DNA from: a virus
DNA length: 46,840 bases
Reading direction: 5' to 3' (one strand)
IMG/VR virus record: IMGVR_UViG_3300048839_001888
Coordinates: 1 to 46,840 of that record
Both the position numbers and the translations under genes were made by a program. Of the stretch, positions 22,937 to 30,461 are shown piece after piece. Numbering within the stretch: the first letter of the stretch is position 1; each line of letters opens with the position of its first letter. The notes beneath the pieces were generated by a model. That model did no database searches. It saw only the letters and a program-made list of their open reading frames with translations, and was not told where the DNA came from.

Positions 22937-23106
22937 CCGCCGAAACCGAAATCGAGCGCCTGCTTGCCGAGAACGCTTCCCTGCGCAAGGTGCTGCGGGC
23001 CATCGACGTGGCCGCCGCCGAGGTCGAGGCGACGGAAGGCCCGGCCGACGACCGGGCGCTCTGGACCGCCATCCTGGAGGCGCGCCGCCTGCTGGCCGGC
23101 ACCTGA
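22933..23106 (+). CDS. Short coiled-coil protein
   Basis: This 57-residue protein is predicted to be almost entirely helical (TEIERLLAENASLRKVLRAIDVAAAEVEA), with heptad-like hydrophobic spacing that fits a coiled-coil dimer. Its start overlaps the previous stop (ATGA). There is no known domain. It could be an adaptor or small regulator. Confidence 0.6.
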   Translation: MTAETEIERLLAENASLRKVLRAIDVAAAEVEATEGPADDRALWTAILEARRLLAGT

Positions 23107-23125
23107 CCGCGCGCGGCTCCCTTCG

Positions 23126-23187
23126 GCCCCGACCGGGTCCGCCCGGCGGGGCTCGGGGCGGTAGAAGCGCCGCGACGGTCGCGGCGC
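23126..23187 (+). promoter_or_regulatory. Two adjacent GC-rich hairpins
   Basis: GCCCCGACCGGG (23126-23137) pairs imperfectly with CCCGGCGGGGC (23142-23152), and GCGCCGCGA (23167-23175) pairs perfectly with TCGCGGCGC (23179-23187) around a 3-base loop. They lie in the 102-base gap upstream of the DUF3489 gene. There is no following T tract. A transcript-processing, attenuation or stabilising role is possible. Confidence 0.45.
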
Positions 23188-23208
23188 CCTGCCGAAAGGA
23201 AGACTCCC

Positions 23209-23697
23209 ATGACCAAGCTTTCCGACACCCAGCTCGTGATCCTCTCCGCCGCCGCCGGCCGCCCCAGGGGCCGCGTCCTGCCCTTGACCGTCGCCCTCAA
23301 GGGCGCCGCCGTCGGCAAAGTGGTCGACAGCCTGATCGCCAAGGGCCTGATCGAGGAGACGGCCGCCACCGCCAAGGATGCCCGCTGGCGCGACGCCGAG
23401 GAAGGGGCCATCACCCTGCGTATCACCCGCGCCGGCATCCGGATCATCAATGCCGAAGACGAGGGCGCCGCGGCGGAAGCCACCCCGCCCCGCAGTCGCG
23501 AGGGCAGCAAGCAAGATCGGCTGATCGAGATGCTGAAGCGCCCCCAGGGCGCCTCCCTCGCCGAGATCGCCGAAACCTTCAAGTGGGCGGCCCATAGCGT
23601 CCGGGGGGCCATCGCCGGGACGCTCAAGAAGAAGCTGGGGCTGACGGTTACCTCCGAGAAGGTGGACGGCAAGCGCGTCTACAAGATCGCTGTTTGA
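23209..23697 (+). CDS. DUF3489 domain protein (HTH)
   Basis: This 162-residue protein has two parts: an N-terminal winged-helix-like domain (LSDTQLVILSAAAGRP, VVDSLIAKGLIEE) and a C-terminal DUF3489-type segment (SKQDRLIEMLKRPQGASLAEIAETFKWAAHSVRGAIAGTLKKKLG, quoted for layout only in parts: QDRLIEMLKRPQGASLAEIA and HSVRGAIAGTLKKKLG). This is the usual small HTH protein of that family, often found in phages and plasmids. AAAGGAAGA provides the ribosome-binding site. It probably regulates nearby genes. Confidence 0.88.
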   Translation: MTKLSDTQLVILSAAAGRPRGRVLPLTVALKGAAVGKVVDSLIAKGLIEETAATAKDARWRDAEEGAITLRITRAGIRIINAEDEGAAAEATPPRSREGSKQDRLIEMLKRPQGASLAEIAETFKWAAHSVRGAIAGTLKKKLGLTVTSEKVDGKRVYKIAV

Positions 23698-23707
23698 GGA
23701 GACGGTC

Positions 23708-23914
23708 ATGGCTGCCGAAGACCGCCTTCCGCCGCCCGACCTCGGCCGGCTCGGGAAGGTCCTGGCGAAGGTCGCCCTGTCCCTGCCGGTGGAGGTGGGC
23801 GAGGAACTCGCCGCCGCCCTGGCGGAGTTGGCCGCCGGCCCGGTCCCCCAGGCCTGGGCCGGGGACCTGGAGGCGGAAGTGCGACGCATCCTCCGCCTGC
23901 GCGCCACGGACTGA
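23708..23914 (+). CDS. Small hypothetical protein
   Basis: This 68-residue protein is rich in alanine and leucine (KVLAKVALSLPVEVGEELAAALAEL), probably two helices, and has no recognised domain. It starts 10 bases after the DUF3489 stop and is followed by a strong hairpin at 23922-23952. Translation is likely given its third-position composition and position in the operon. Confidence 0.6.
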   Translation: MAAEDRLPPPDLGRLGKVLAKVALSLPVEVGEELAAALAELAAGPVPQAWAGDLEAEVRRILRLRATD

Positions 23915-23921
23915 TCCGGCA

Positions 23922-23952
23922 CCGCCCCGGCTGGGCTCTCCCGCCGGGGCGG
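23922..23952 (+). terminator. Strong GC-rich hairpin, possible terminator
   Basis: CCGCCCCGGC (23922-23931) and GCCGGGGCGG (23943-23952) form a perfect 10-bp stem with an 11-base loop, 8 bases after a stop codon. No T run follows, so this is not a classical intrinsic terminator; it may act with Rho or protect the transcript end. The second copy of the 34-bp element starts shortly after it, which fits an operon boundary. Confidence 0.45.
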
Positions 23953-23988
23953 ATATCGCTCCTACATATTGGAAACAGGCGGACTTTG

Positions 23989-24022
23989 GACTTGATGTCC
24001 GGGCGGGAAAGAGCGTGCATGG
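23989..24022 (+). promoter_or_regulatory. 34-bp element, copy B, before the 24052 gene
   Basis: This copy also begins GACTTG, has GGGCGGGAAA and ends GAGCGTGCATGG, 29 bases before the start of the DUF6900 gene. It follows the hairpin at 23922-23952 and an A+T-rich stretch (TACATATT). The match to 22315-22348 in length, end motifs and distance to the start codon supports a common function. Confidence 0.55.
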
Positions 24023-24051
24023 GGTCGTCCACCAGACAGGGAGACGCCACC

Positions 24052-24231
24052 ATGACCGAGCGCGACAGCACCCTCCAGGAGATCGCCAGCCGCATCCTCG
24101 ACATCGAGACCCTGGAGACCCGCCGGAGCGACGATCTTGACCTCCACGAGGTCGCGGTCTGGTCGGTCAAGCAGGCTCTGGAAGCCGCCTACGAGGCCGG
24201 CCGCGCGGCCGGCAAGGGGACGGCACGGTGA
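24052..24231 (+). CDS. DUF6900 family protein
   Basis: This 59-residue protein has the DUF6900 pattern: TLQEIASRILDIETLETRRSDDLDLHEVAVWSVKQALEAAYEAG (quoted in parts: LQEIASRILDIETLETR, DDLDLHEVAVWSVK). It is a small helical protein often found in alphaproteobacterial phages and plasmids, with unknown function. The start MTERDSTLQ at 24052 has GGGAGA upstream. Its stop overlaps the GTG of the next gene. Confidence 0.75.
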   Translation: MTERDSTLQEIASRILDIETLETRRSDDLDLHEVAVWSVKQALEAAYEAGRAAGKGTAR

Positions 24232-24449
24232 GTACGCAACCCCACCTCCGGGTCCGCCCCTCCGCCGTCCTCCGGGCGCATCCCCTGTGGTCGGAAACCG
24301 ACTTCGCCTACCTGCGCGGACGTGGCTACGGCAATGCCAGGGTTCTGGAATTTTGGGACCGCGACCTCAAGTCCGGCGCCAAGCCGGTCCACTGGCATCC
24401 CGACGATCCGAAATACCTGTCCGCCCTTCGCCACGTCGTCCACCGCTGA
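24228..24449 (+). CDS. Small hypothetical protein upstream of the terminase
   Basis: This 73-residue protein starts at GTG (24228) overlapping the previous stop (GTGA). It contains WSETDFAYLRGRGYGNARVLEFWDRD and ends with VHWHPDDPKYLSAL, and looks like a compact helical domain. No family is recognised. It lies just before the packaging genes and shares their operon direction. Confidence 0.65.
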   Translation: MSTQPHLRVRPSAVLRAHPLWSETDFAYLRGRGYGNARVLEFWDRDLKSGAKPVHWHPDDPKYLSALRHVVHR

Positions 24450-24474
24450 GGCCAAACGCCATCGCCGCGCGGCC

Positions 24475-24488
24475 ACCGGAATTCCGGT
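24475..24488. other. 14-bp perfect palindrome upstream of terS, candidate cos element
   Basis: ACCGGAATTCCGGT at 24475-24488 is a perfect palindrome in the 87-base gap before the terminase small subunit. In lambda-like phages cosN has twofold symmetry and lies next to the terminase genes. No other palindrome of this size is seen near the packaging genes. This is only a candidate; a cos site is not proven. Confidence 0.35.
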
Positions 24489-24536
24489 CCCGGCGGCTTT
24501 CGTCCAAGCCCCTTCACGAAAGACACGGTTTCCCCC

Positions 24537-25115
24537 ATGCCGGGCATGAGCGAACGACAGTATGCGGCCCATGTGGGGCTGTCGCGCGGCGCCGTGCAGA
24601 AGGCCAAGGCGGCCGGGCGGCTGGTGCTGCTTCCCGACGGCACCATCGACGCGGAGGCCTCCGACGCGCGGCGCGCCGCCGCCACCGATCCGGCCAAGAG
24701 CCGTCCGAAAGAGAGCAAGGCGTCGGACGCCAAGCCCAAGACCCAGCCGGTGGCGGTGCCTGAGGCGGCGCTGGGCTCGGTTCGCGAGACCCTGAAGGAA
24801 CAGGGCCTGCCGACCGGCAGGATCAGTTTCGTCGAGGCCCGCACGGGGCACGAGATCGCCAAGGCCCACCTCGCCCGCCTGCGCCTCCAGGAGAAGAAGG
24901 GCGCGCTGATCGACCGCGCCCGCGCGCTCGCCGTGGTCTTCAAGCTGGCCCGCCAGGAGCGGGACGCCTGGATCAACTGGCCGGCCCGTGCCGCCGCCCT
25001 GATGGCCGCCGAACTGGGGATCGAGGCGCACGTTATGCAGAAGGCCCTGGAGACCCATGTCCGCGCCCATCTCGACGAGCTGGCCGAGCCGAACCCAGGT
25101 CCCGCCTTCGGTTAG
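24537..25115 (+). CDS. Terminase small subunit-like protein
   Basis: This 192-residue protein has an N-terminal HTH of the Nu1/gpNu1 kind (MSERQYAAHVGLSRGAVQKAKAAGRL) and a helical C-terminal region (AKAHLARLRLQEKKGALIDRARALAVVFKLARQERDAWINWPARAAA) like phage small terminase proteins ("elements of external origin"). It lies directly upstream of, and overlaps by 59 bases, the large subunit. It should recognise the packaging site and bind the large subunit. The linker between the two parts is low-complexity. An in-frame ATG at 24546 is an alternative start. Confidence 0.85.
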   Translation: MPGMSERQYAAHVGLSRGAVQKAKAAGRLVLLPDGTIDAEASDARRAAATDPAKSRPKESKASDAKPKTQPVAVPEAALGSVRETLKEQGLPTGRISFVEARTGHEIAKAHLARLRLQEKKGALIDRARALAVVFKLARQERDAWINWPARAAALMAAELGIEAHVMQKALETHVRAHLDELAEPNPGPAFG

Positions 25116-27090
25116 CAGCCTGACCCCCGGTGAGACGGAAGGGTTTGACGGCGCCGACGACATTCTCCGCACCTGGTCGGAAGGCCTCCGGCCCGATCCG
25201 CTGCTCACCGTCTCCGAATGGGCCGACCGCCACCGGGTCCTGAGTTCCCGCGCGGCGGCCGAGCCGGGGCGCTACCGCACCGCCCGCACGCCCTACATGC
25301 GCGACATCATGGATGCCCTGTCGCCCGGCAGCCCGGCCCAGCGCATCGTCTTCATGAAGGGCGTGCAGGTGGGCGCCTCGGAGGGCGGCTTCAACTTCGT
25401 CGGCTTCGTCATCCACCAGGCGCCCGGCCCCATGCTGGCGGTGCAGCCCACCGTGGAACTGGCCAAGCGGGCGTCGCGCCAGCGCATCGACCCGCTGATC
25501 GAGGAATGCCCGGCCCTGCGGGAGAAGGTCCGGCCGTCGCGGGCCAGGGACTCCGGCAACACGGTGCTGTCCAAGGACTTCGCCGGGGGCATCCTGGTGC
25601 TGACCGGCGCCAACTCGGCGGTGGGGCTCCGCTCCATCCCGGCCCGGTATCTCTTCCTGGACGAGGTGGACGCCTATCCGGCCTCCGCCGACGAGGAGGG
25701 CGACCCGGTGGCCCTGGCCGAGGCGCGCTCGCTCACCTTCGCGCACCGGCGCAAGATCTTCCTGGTCTCCACCCCCACCATCAAGGGGCTGAGCCGGATC
25801 GAACGGGAATACGAGGCCAGCGACCAGCGGCGCTTCTTCCTGCCCTGTCCCCGCTGCGGGGAATACCAGTGGCTCAAGTTCGAGCGGCTGCGCTGGGACA
25901 AGGGCCGGCCCGAGACCGTCGCCTACCTCTGCGAGGCCTGCGAGAGGGGCATCGCCGAGCACCACAAGACCGCCATGCTGGAGGCGGGTGAGTGGCGGGC
26001 CACCGCCACCGCGTCCGATCCGCTGACGGTGGGCTTTCACCTCTCGGCCCTCTATTCGCCCATCGGCTGGCTGTCCTGGGAACGCATCGCCCGGTCCTGG
26101 GAGGCAGCCCAGGGGTCCGACGAGGCCATCAAGGCCTTCCGCAACACCATGCTGGGCGAGACCTGGCAGGAGGCGGGCGACGCCCCCGACTGGCAGCGCG
26201 TTTACGACCGCCGCGACACCTGGCCCAACGGCTGCGTGCCGGCGGGCGGGCTGTTCCTGACGGCCGGCGCCGACGTGCAGAAGGACCGCATCGAGGTCGA
26301 TGTCTGGGCCTGGGGACGCGGCCTGGAAAGCTGGCTGGTGGACCACCTGGTCATCGAGGGCGGACCCGACAAGGCGGAGGCCTGGGCGGAACTGGAGAAG
26401 CTGCTGGGCCGCACCTGGCCCCATGTTTCGGGTGCCCATCTGGGCCTCGCGCGGCTTGCCGTCGATACCGGCTACGAGGCCGCCGCCGTCTACGCCTGGG
26501 CACGCCGGGCGGGCTTCGGGCAGGTGGCGCCGGTCAAGGGCCTGGAGGGCTTCAACCGGGCGAGCCCGGTTTCCGGCCCCACCTTCGTGGACGCCACCGA
26601 GGGCGGCAAGAAGGTGAGGAAGGGCGCCCGCCTCTGGACGGTGGCCACCGCGACCTTCAAGTCGGAGACCTATCGCTTCCTGCGCCTGGAGAGGCCCACC
26701 GACGAGGAACTGGCCGGAGGCGCCCGTTACCCGGCCGGCACGGTGCATCTGCCAGCCTGGGCGGACGCCGAATGGTGCAAGCAGCTGGTGGCCGAGCAGC
26801 TGGTCACCGTGAAGACGAGGCGGGGTTTCTCCAAGTTGGAATGGCAGAAGGTCCGCGAGCGCAACGAGGCCCTGGACTGCCGCGTCTACGCCCGCGCCGC
26901 CGCCTGGATCATCGGCGCCGACCGCTGGGCGGAGGGGAAGTGGAAGGACCTGGAAGGCCAAGTCGGAGGACAGATGCCGGATGCCAGATGCCAGACGGGG
27001 GAAACCGAAGCGCCCGTCGCCAAGGCTGGCCAGGTACGGCACCCCGTCCGCCGTGGCCGCAAGGTCTTCCAGTCCAGCTACCTGGGCTGA
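25057..27090 (+). CDS. Terminase large subunit, lambda gpA type
   Basis: This 677-residue protein is a phage terminase large subunit of the GpA family. It has the N-terminal DPLLTVSEWADRHRVL and RTPYMRDIMDALS, the ATPase part with VFMKGVQVGASEGGFNFVG (Walker A-like) and YLFLDEVDAYP (Walker B), a zinc-ribbon-like CPRCGEYQWLKFE...CEACERG, and the nuclease domain with AGADVQKDRIEVDVWAWG and LAVDTGYEAAAVY. The C-terminus has heptanucleotide repeats in the DNA (GATGCCR three times at 26973-26993). It pairs with the small subunit to package concatemers, probably at cos sites. Overlap of 59 bases with terS is common for these genes. Confidence 0.96.
   Translation: MSAPISTSWPSRTQVPPSVSSLTPGETEGFDGADDILRTWSEGLRPDPLLTVSEWADRHRVLSSRAAAEPGRYRTARTPYMRDIMDALSPGSPAQRIVFMKGVQVGASEGGFNFVGFVIHQAPGPMLAVQPTVELAKRASRQRIDPLIEECPALREKVRPSRARDSGNTVLSKDFAGGILVLTGANSAVGLRSIPARYLFLDEVDAYPASADEEGDPVALAEARSLTFAHRRKIFLVSTPTIKGLSRIEREYEASDQRRFFLPCPRCGEYQWLKFERLRWDKGRPETVAYLCEACERGIAEHHKTAMLEAGEWRATATASDPLTVGFHLSALYSPIGWLSWERIARSWEAAQGSDEAIKAFRNTMLGETWQEAGDAPDWQRVYDRRDTWPNGCVPAGGLFLTAGADVQKDRIEVDVWAWGRGLESWLVDHLVIEGGPDKAEAWAELEKLLGRTWPHVSGAHLGLARLAVDTGYEAAAVYAWARRAGFGQVAPVKGLEGFNRASPVSGPTFVDATEGGKKVRKGARLWTVATATFKSETYRFLRLERPTDEELAGGARYPAGTVHLPAWADAEWCKQLVAEQLVTVKTRRGFSKLEWQKVRERNEALDCRVYARAAAWIIGADRWAEGKWKDLEGQVGGQMPDARCQTGETEAPVAKAGQVRHPVRRGRKVFQSSYLG
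26973..26993 (+). repeat. Three tandem heptamers GATGCCR in the 3' end of the terminase gene
   Basis: GATGCCG, GATGCCA and GATGCCA run head-to-tail at 26973-26993 within the poorly conserved C-terminus of the terminase. Together with another heptamer triplet at 27092-27112 just after the gene, they look like a local repeat expansion. No function is known. Confidence 0.5.
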
Positions 27091-27091
27091 C

Positions 27092-27112
27092 CGCTGAACG
27101 CTGATCGCTGAA
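27092..27112 (+). repeat. Three tandem heptamers CGCTGAW between terL and the gpW-like gene
   Basis: CGCTGAA, CGCTGAT and CGCTGAA are contiguous at 27092-27112, beginning one base after the terminase stop and 12 bases before the next start. They fill most of the intergenic gap and do not include the ribosome-binding site. Confidence 0.5.
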
Positions 27113-27124
27113 GGCTCCCCTCCC

Positions 27125-27334
27125 ATGACTCTGAACGATCTGAAAGCCGAGCGCGAGCGCGTGCTGGCCCGGCGCAATTCCCTAGTCAGCCGGGTGAGCG
27201 TCGGCGACCGCACGGTGCAGTACGACCTTGCCCAGGCCGACAAGGTGCTGGCCGATCTGGACCGGCGCATCGCCACCCTGGAGAAGCGCGGTCCCCGGCG
27301 GCGCATCCTGGTTTCCGCCAGCAAGGGACTATAG
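27125..27334 (+). CDS. Head-tail joining protein, gpW-like
   Basis: This 69-residue protein has the short helical gpW layout: LNDLKAERERVLARRNSLVSRVSVGDRTVQYDLAQADKVLADLDRRIATLEKR (quoted in parts: VSVGDRTVQYDLAQADKVL and DLDRRIATLEK). Phage gpW proteins fill the portal vertex and let the tail join. The position between the large terminase and portal is exactly that of lambda gpW. The basic C-terminus is typical. Confidence 0.8.
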   Translation: MTLNDLKAERERVLARRNSLVSRVSVGDRTVQYDLAQADKVLADLDRRIATLEKRGPRRRILVSASKGL

Positions 27335-27337
27335 ACC

Positions 27338-28792
27338 ATGCTTGGTGGTCTTCGGCGGAAGGTAGGCGCCTTCATCGGCGGCTTCGAGGCGGGCCTGGGA
27401 AACCGCCGCCTCAAGGCCTTCCAGCCCAGCCGCGCCCATCTCAACACCCTGATCGCGGCGGCCGGGTCCGACATCACCGCCCGCGCCCGATATCTGATCC
27501 GCAACAACGGCTACGCGGCCAACGCCATCGAAAGCTGGGCCGGCAACGTGGTCGGCGCCGGCATCAAGCCCTCGTCCCTGATCGCCGACGCCCAACTGAA
27601 GGCAAGGGTCCAGAGGTTGTGGCTCTCCTGGTCGGACGAGTCCGACGCGGAAGGCTTCACGGACTTCTACGGCCAGCAGCGCCGGGCGGCCCGCGAGGTC
27701 TTCATCGCCGGCGAAGTGTTCTTCCGCTTCCGGCCCCGCCGCCCGGAGGACGGCTTGTCGGTGCCCCTGCAGTTGCAGATGATCCCCTCCGAGATGCTGC
27801 CCTTGTCGAGAACCGAGACGCTTCCCGGTGGCAACGTGATCCGCCAGGGGATCGAGTTCGACAGAATCGGGCGAAGGGTGGCCTACCACTTCCTGCGCCG
27901 CCATCCGGGGGACAGTACCGATCCAGGTCTCGTCGGCGAGACGGTGCGGGTGCCGGCCTCCGAGATCGTCCATATCGTCGATCCGGTGGACGCCGGGCAG
28001 CTGCGCGGCGTCTCCCGCTTCGCGCCGGCCATCGTCAAGCTGTTCCTGCTCGACCAGTACGACGACGCGGAGCTGGACCGCAAGAAGGTGGCGGCCATGT
28101 ACGCCCTCTTCGTCACCACGCCCGCGCCCGGCGAGCCCTTTGACATGGCTGAGGAGACGGGCGCCGACGGCGAGCGGACGCTGGACGTCCAGCCCGGACA
28201 GGTGGTGATGCTGGAGCCCGGCGAGGAGATCCAGACCTCGGCGCCGGCCGACGTGGGCGGCTCCTACGAACCCTTCCAGTACCGGACGCTGCTGCAGGTC
28301 TCGGCGGCCCTGGGCGTCCCCTACGCCTACCTCTCGAACGACATGCTGAAAGCCAACTATTCCAACTCCCGGCTCGCCCTGCTGGAATTCCGCCGCCGGG
28401 TCGAGGCCTGGCAGCATTCGGTGCTGGTCTATCAGATGTGCCGCGCCGTCTGGCGGCGCTGGATGGACGTCGCCGTCATGTCCGGCGCGCTCGTCCTCGC
28501 CGACTACGAGACACGCCGGGCCGAGTGCCTGGCCTGCTCCTGGCTGCCGCCGCGCTGGGAATGGGTCGATCCCCTGAAGGACGCCCGGGCCGAGATCGAG
28601 CAGATCGAGGCGGGCCTCAAAAGCCGCAGCCAGGCCATCGCCGAGCGCGGCTTCGACGCCGAGCAGGTGGATGCCGAGATCGCCGCCGACAAGGCCAGGG
28701 AGAATGCCCTGGGTTTGGCGTTCGGGAAGGCTCCGGCGGCAGCGGCGGAAGTGCCCGCCGATCCGCTCGAGGAACTGGCCTCCATCACGTAA
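27338..28792 (+). CDS. Portal protein, lambda family
   Basis: This 484-residue protein is a lambda-type portal: it begins RRKVGAFIGGFEAG, and carries ARYLIRNNGYAANAIESWAGNVVGAGIKPS, LQLQMIPSEMLPLSR, HIVDPVDAGQLRGVS and LQVSAALGVPYAYLSNDMLKANYSNSRLALLEFRR, all conserved in the Phage_portal_2 family. It forms the dodecameric DNA channel at the head vertex. It starts 3 bases after the gpW-like stop. The C-terminal region is acidic and coiled. Confidence 0.95.
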   Translation: MLGGLRRKVGAFIGGFEAGLGNRRLKAFQPSRAHLNTLIAAAGSDITARARYLIRNNGYAANAIESWAGNVVGAGIKPSSLIADAQLKARVQRLWLSWSDESDAEGFTDFYGQQRRAAREVFIAGEVFFRFRPRRPEDGLSVPLQLQMIPSEMLPLSRTETLPGGNVIRQGIEFDRIGRRVAYHFLRRHPGDSTDPGLVGETVRVPASEIVHIVDPVDAGQLRGVSRFAPAIVKLFLLDQYDDAELDRKKVAAMYALFVTTPAPGEPFDMAEETGADGERTLDVQPGQVVMLEPGEEIQTSAPADVGGSYEPFQYRTLLQVSAALGVPYAYLSNDMLKANYSNSRLALLEFRRRVEAWQHSVLVYQMCRAVWRRWMDVAVMSGALVLADYETRRAECLACSWLPPRWEWVDPLKDARAEIEQIEAGLKSRSQAIAERGFDAEQVDAEIAADKARENALGLAFGKAPAAAAEVPADPLEELASIT

Positions 28793-28800
28793 GGACCACC

Positions 28801-30036
28801 ATGACCGATTTACCTCATGTCGCCTCCCGCCTGTTCGGGACGCCGCTGCTCGTCGCCCGTCCCAAGCTGGACGTCATCCTGGGCGTCCTCGGCCCCCGGC
28901 TGAGCGGCGGTGCCCTGGAGCCGCTGGACATCGGCGCCGCGCCCGGCCGAAAGGTTGAGATCACCCCGGAAGGCATCGCCATCGTTCCCGTGACCGGCAC
29001 CCTGGTGGCGCGCTCGGGCTATCTCGCGGCGGCCAGCGGCCTCATGTCCTACGGCGAGATCGGCGATACCGTCGCGGCGGCGGCCACCGATCCCCGCGTG
29101 CGGGGCCTCGTGCTGGACATCGACTCGCCCGGCGGCGAGGTGGGCGGGCTGTTCGACCTGGCGGATCGAATTTCCGCCATCAGGAAGGACACCGGCAAGC
29201 CCCTCTGGGCGGTCGCCAACGAGGGGGCCCTGTCGGCCGCCTATGCCATCGCCTGCTGCGCCGATGCCATCACCGTCACCCAGACCGGGGAGGTGGGGTC
29301 CATCGGCGTGGTCGCCGTCCATCTGGACGAGAGCGCCGCCGACCGGCAGGCGGGGCTGATCTGGACCTTCGTCCATGCCGGAGAGAGGAAGGTGGACGGC
29401 AATCCCCACGAGCCCCTCTCCACCCGCGCCCGCGCCGACATCCAGGCCGATGTGGACGCCCTCTACGAGCGCTTCGTCGCCCTGGTCGCCCGCCAGCGCA
29501 ACCTGCCGCCGGAAGCGGTGCGCGCCACCGAGGCCGGCGTCTATCGCGGCGATCTCGCCGTCCGGGCCGGTCTCGCCAACCAGGTCGGCACCCTTCGCCA
29601 GGCCGTCGCCCAGTTGGCCGGCTCGCTGTCCAAGCCGGCCGTCCGATCCCGTCCATCCCCCCGAAAGGAGGCTTCCATGTCCGACCCCGAACCGCTTGCC
29701 GAGGTGGCGATCCCGGCTCCCAGCCCCACGGCCCAGGAGACCGTCCTGCCCGTCGCCGCCGTCGATCCGGCGGTTCTGGAGCAGCGCCTGCGGGCCGAAT
29801 ACGCCGAACTGGCCGCCGTCGCCTCCCAGGCCGGCCGCTTGGGCGTCAGGGTCGATGCGGCGGAAGCCATGGCCAAGGGCATCCGCCCGGACGCTCTCCG
29901 CCGCTCGGTCCTGGAGGAACTGGCCGCCCGCTCCGAGGCCGCCGACCTGGTCGCCGCCGCGCCGCCGCCCGGCACCAAGCCGACCGCCGAAAGCCCCATC
30001 GTCAAGCGCGCCCGCGAGGCCGCATCCCGCTCCTGA
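28801..30036 (+). CDS. S49-family prohead protease (gpC-like) with fused scaffold
   Basis: This 411-residue protein is a SppA/ClpP-like protease: VPVTGTLVARSG, VLDIDSPGGEVGGLFDLAD and a nucleophile-containing EGALSAAYAIACCAD, followed by GEVGSIGVVAVHLD. In lambda, gpC is such a protease, and its C-terminal third is also made separately as the scaffold protein Nu3 from an internal start. The same is suggested here: a strong ribosome-binding site and ATG at 29677 would give the last 119 residues alone. The C-terminal part is alanine-rich and helical, as scaffolds are. Confidence 0.93.
   Translation: MTDLPHVASRLFGTPLLVARPKLDVILGVLGPRLSGGALEPLDIGAAPGRKVEITPEGIAIVPVTGTLVARSGYLAAASGLMSYGEIGDTVAAAATDPRVRGLVLDIDSPGGEVGGLFDLADRISAIRKDTGKPLWAVANEGALSAAYAIACCADAITVTQTGEVGSIGVVAVHLDESAADRQAGLIWTFVHAGERKVDGNPHEPLSTRARADIQADVDALYERFVALVARQRNLPPEAVRATEAGVYRGDLAVRAGLANQVGTLRQAVAQLAGSLSKPAVRSRPSPRKEASMSDPEPLAEVAIPAPSPTAQETVLPVAAVDPAVLEQRLRAEYAELAAVASQAGRLGVRVDAAEAMAKGIRPDALRRSVLEELAARSEAADLVAAAPPPGTKPTAESPIVKRAREAASRS
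29677..30036 (+). CDS. Nested scaffold protein, Nu3-like, from an internal start
   Basis: An ATG at 29677, in frame with the S49 protease, is preceded by GAAAGGAGG (29663-29671) five bases upstream, the strongest ribosome-binding site in this part of the window, although it lies inside a coding gene. The product of 119 residues (MSDPEPLAEVAI...) is alanine-rich and helical, ending REAASRS. The arrangement mirrors lambda gpC/Nu3, where the scaffold is translated from within the protease gene. This is inferred from position and the SD, not proven. Confidence 0.7.
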   Translation: MSDPEPLAEVAIPAPSPTAQETVLPVAAVDPAVLEQRLRAEYAELAAVASQAGRLGVRVDAAEAMAKGIRPDALRRSVLEELAARSEAADLVAAAPPPGTKPTAESPIVKRAREAASRS

Positions 30037-30050
30037 GGAGAACCTGATCC

Positions 30051-30440
30051 ATGCCCCCTCTTGTTGCCCCGCCCACCCTGGGCGATCTGCTCAAGTTCGA
30101 ACTGAACACCAGCTATTCCCGCGAGACCGTCGTCCTCAAGGCCGGCACCAGCTATCCCCTGGGCGCCGTGCTGGGCAGGATCACGGCTTCCTCCAAGTAC
30201 CGCCTGTCTCCCGCCGCCGAGGTGGTGGGCGACGAAGGCGCCGAGGTCGCCAGCGCCGTCCTGCTGCGGGCGGTGGATGCCACCGGCGCCGAGGCCATCG
30301 GCCTGGTGGCGGCGCGCGGCCCGGTCATCGTCTCCGAGGCGGCCCTGGTGTTCGACGCCTCGATCGATGACGCCACCAAGGCCAGCGTGAAGAAGGCCCA
30401 GCTGGGCGCCGCCGGCATCGTTTCCCGCGCGACTGTTTGA
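30051..30440 (+). CDS. Head decoration protein, gpD-like
   Basis: This 129-residue protein matches the lambda gpD/HDPD family in place and composition, with a beta-rich body (LKAGTSYPLGAVLGRITASSKYR, VLLRAVDATGAEAIGLVAARGPVIVSEAALVFD, quoted in parts). These trimeric proteins stabilise the expanded capsid. The position between protease/scaffold and major capsid protein is the lambda order. GAGGAGAA precedes the start. Confidence 0.88.
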   Translation: MPPLVAPPTLGDLLKFELNTSYSRETVVLKAGTSYPLGAVLGRITASSKYRLSPAAEVVGDEGAEVASAVLLRAVDATGAEAIGLVAARGPVIVSEAALVFDASIDDATKASVKKAQLGAAGIVSRATV

Positions 30441-30461
30441 TCCCCCAAGGAGAAACCATCC

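Noticed and set aside
23922-23952. Classical Rho-independent terminator
   Set aside because: The stem is strong, but no T run follows it; it is listed as a possible terminator with low confidence.
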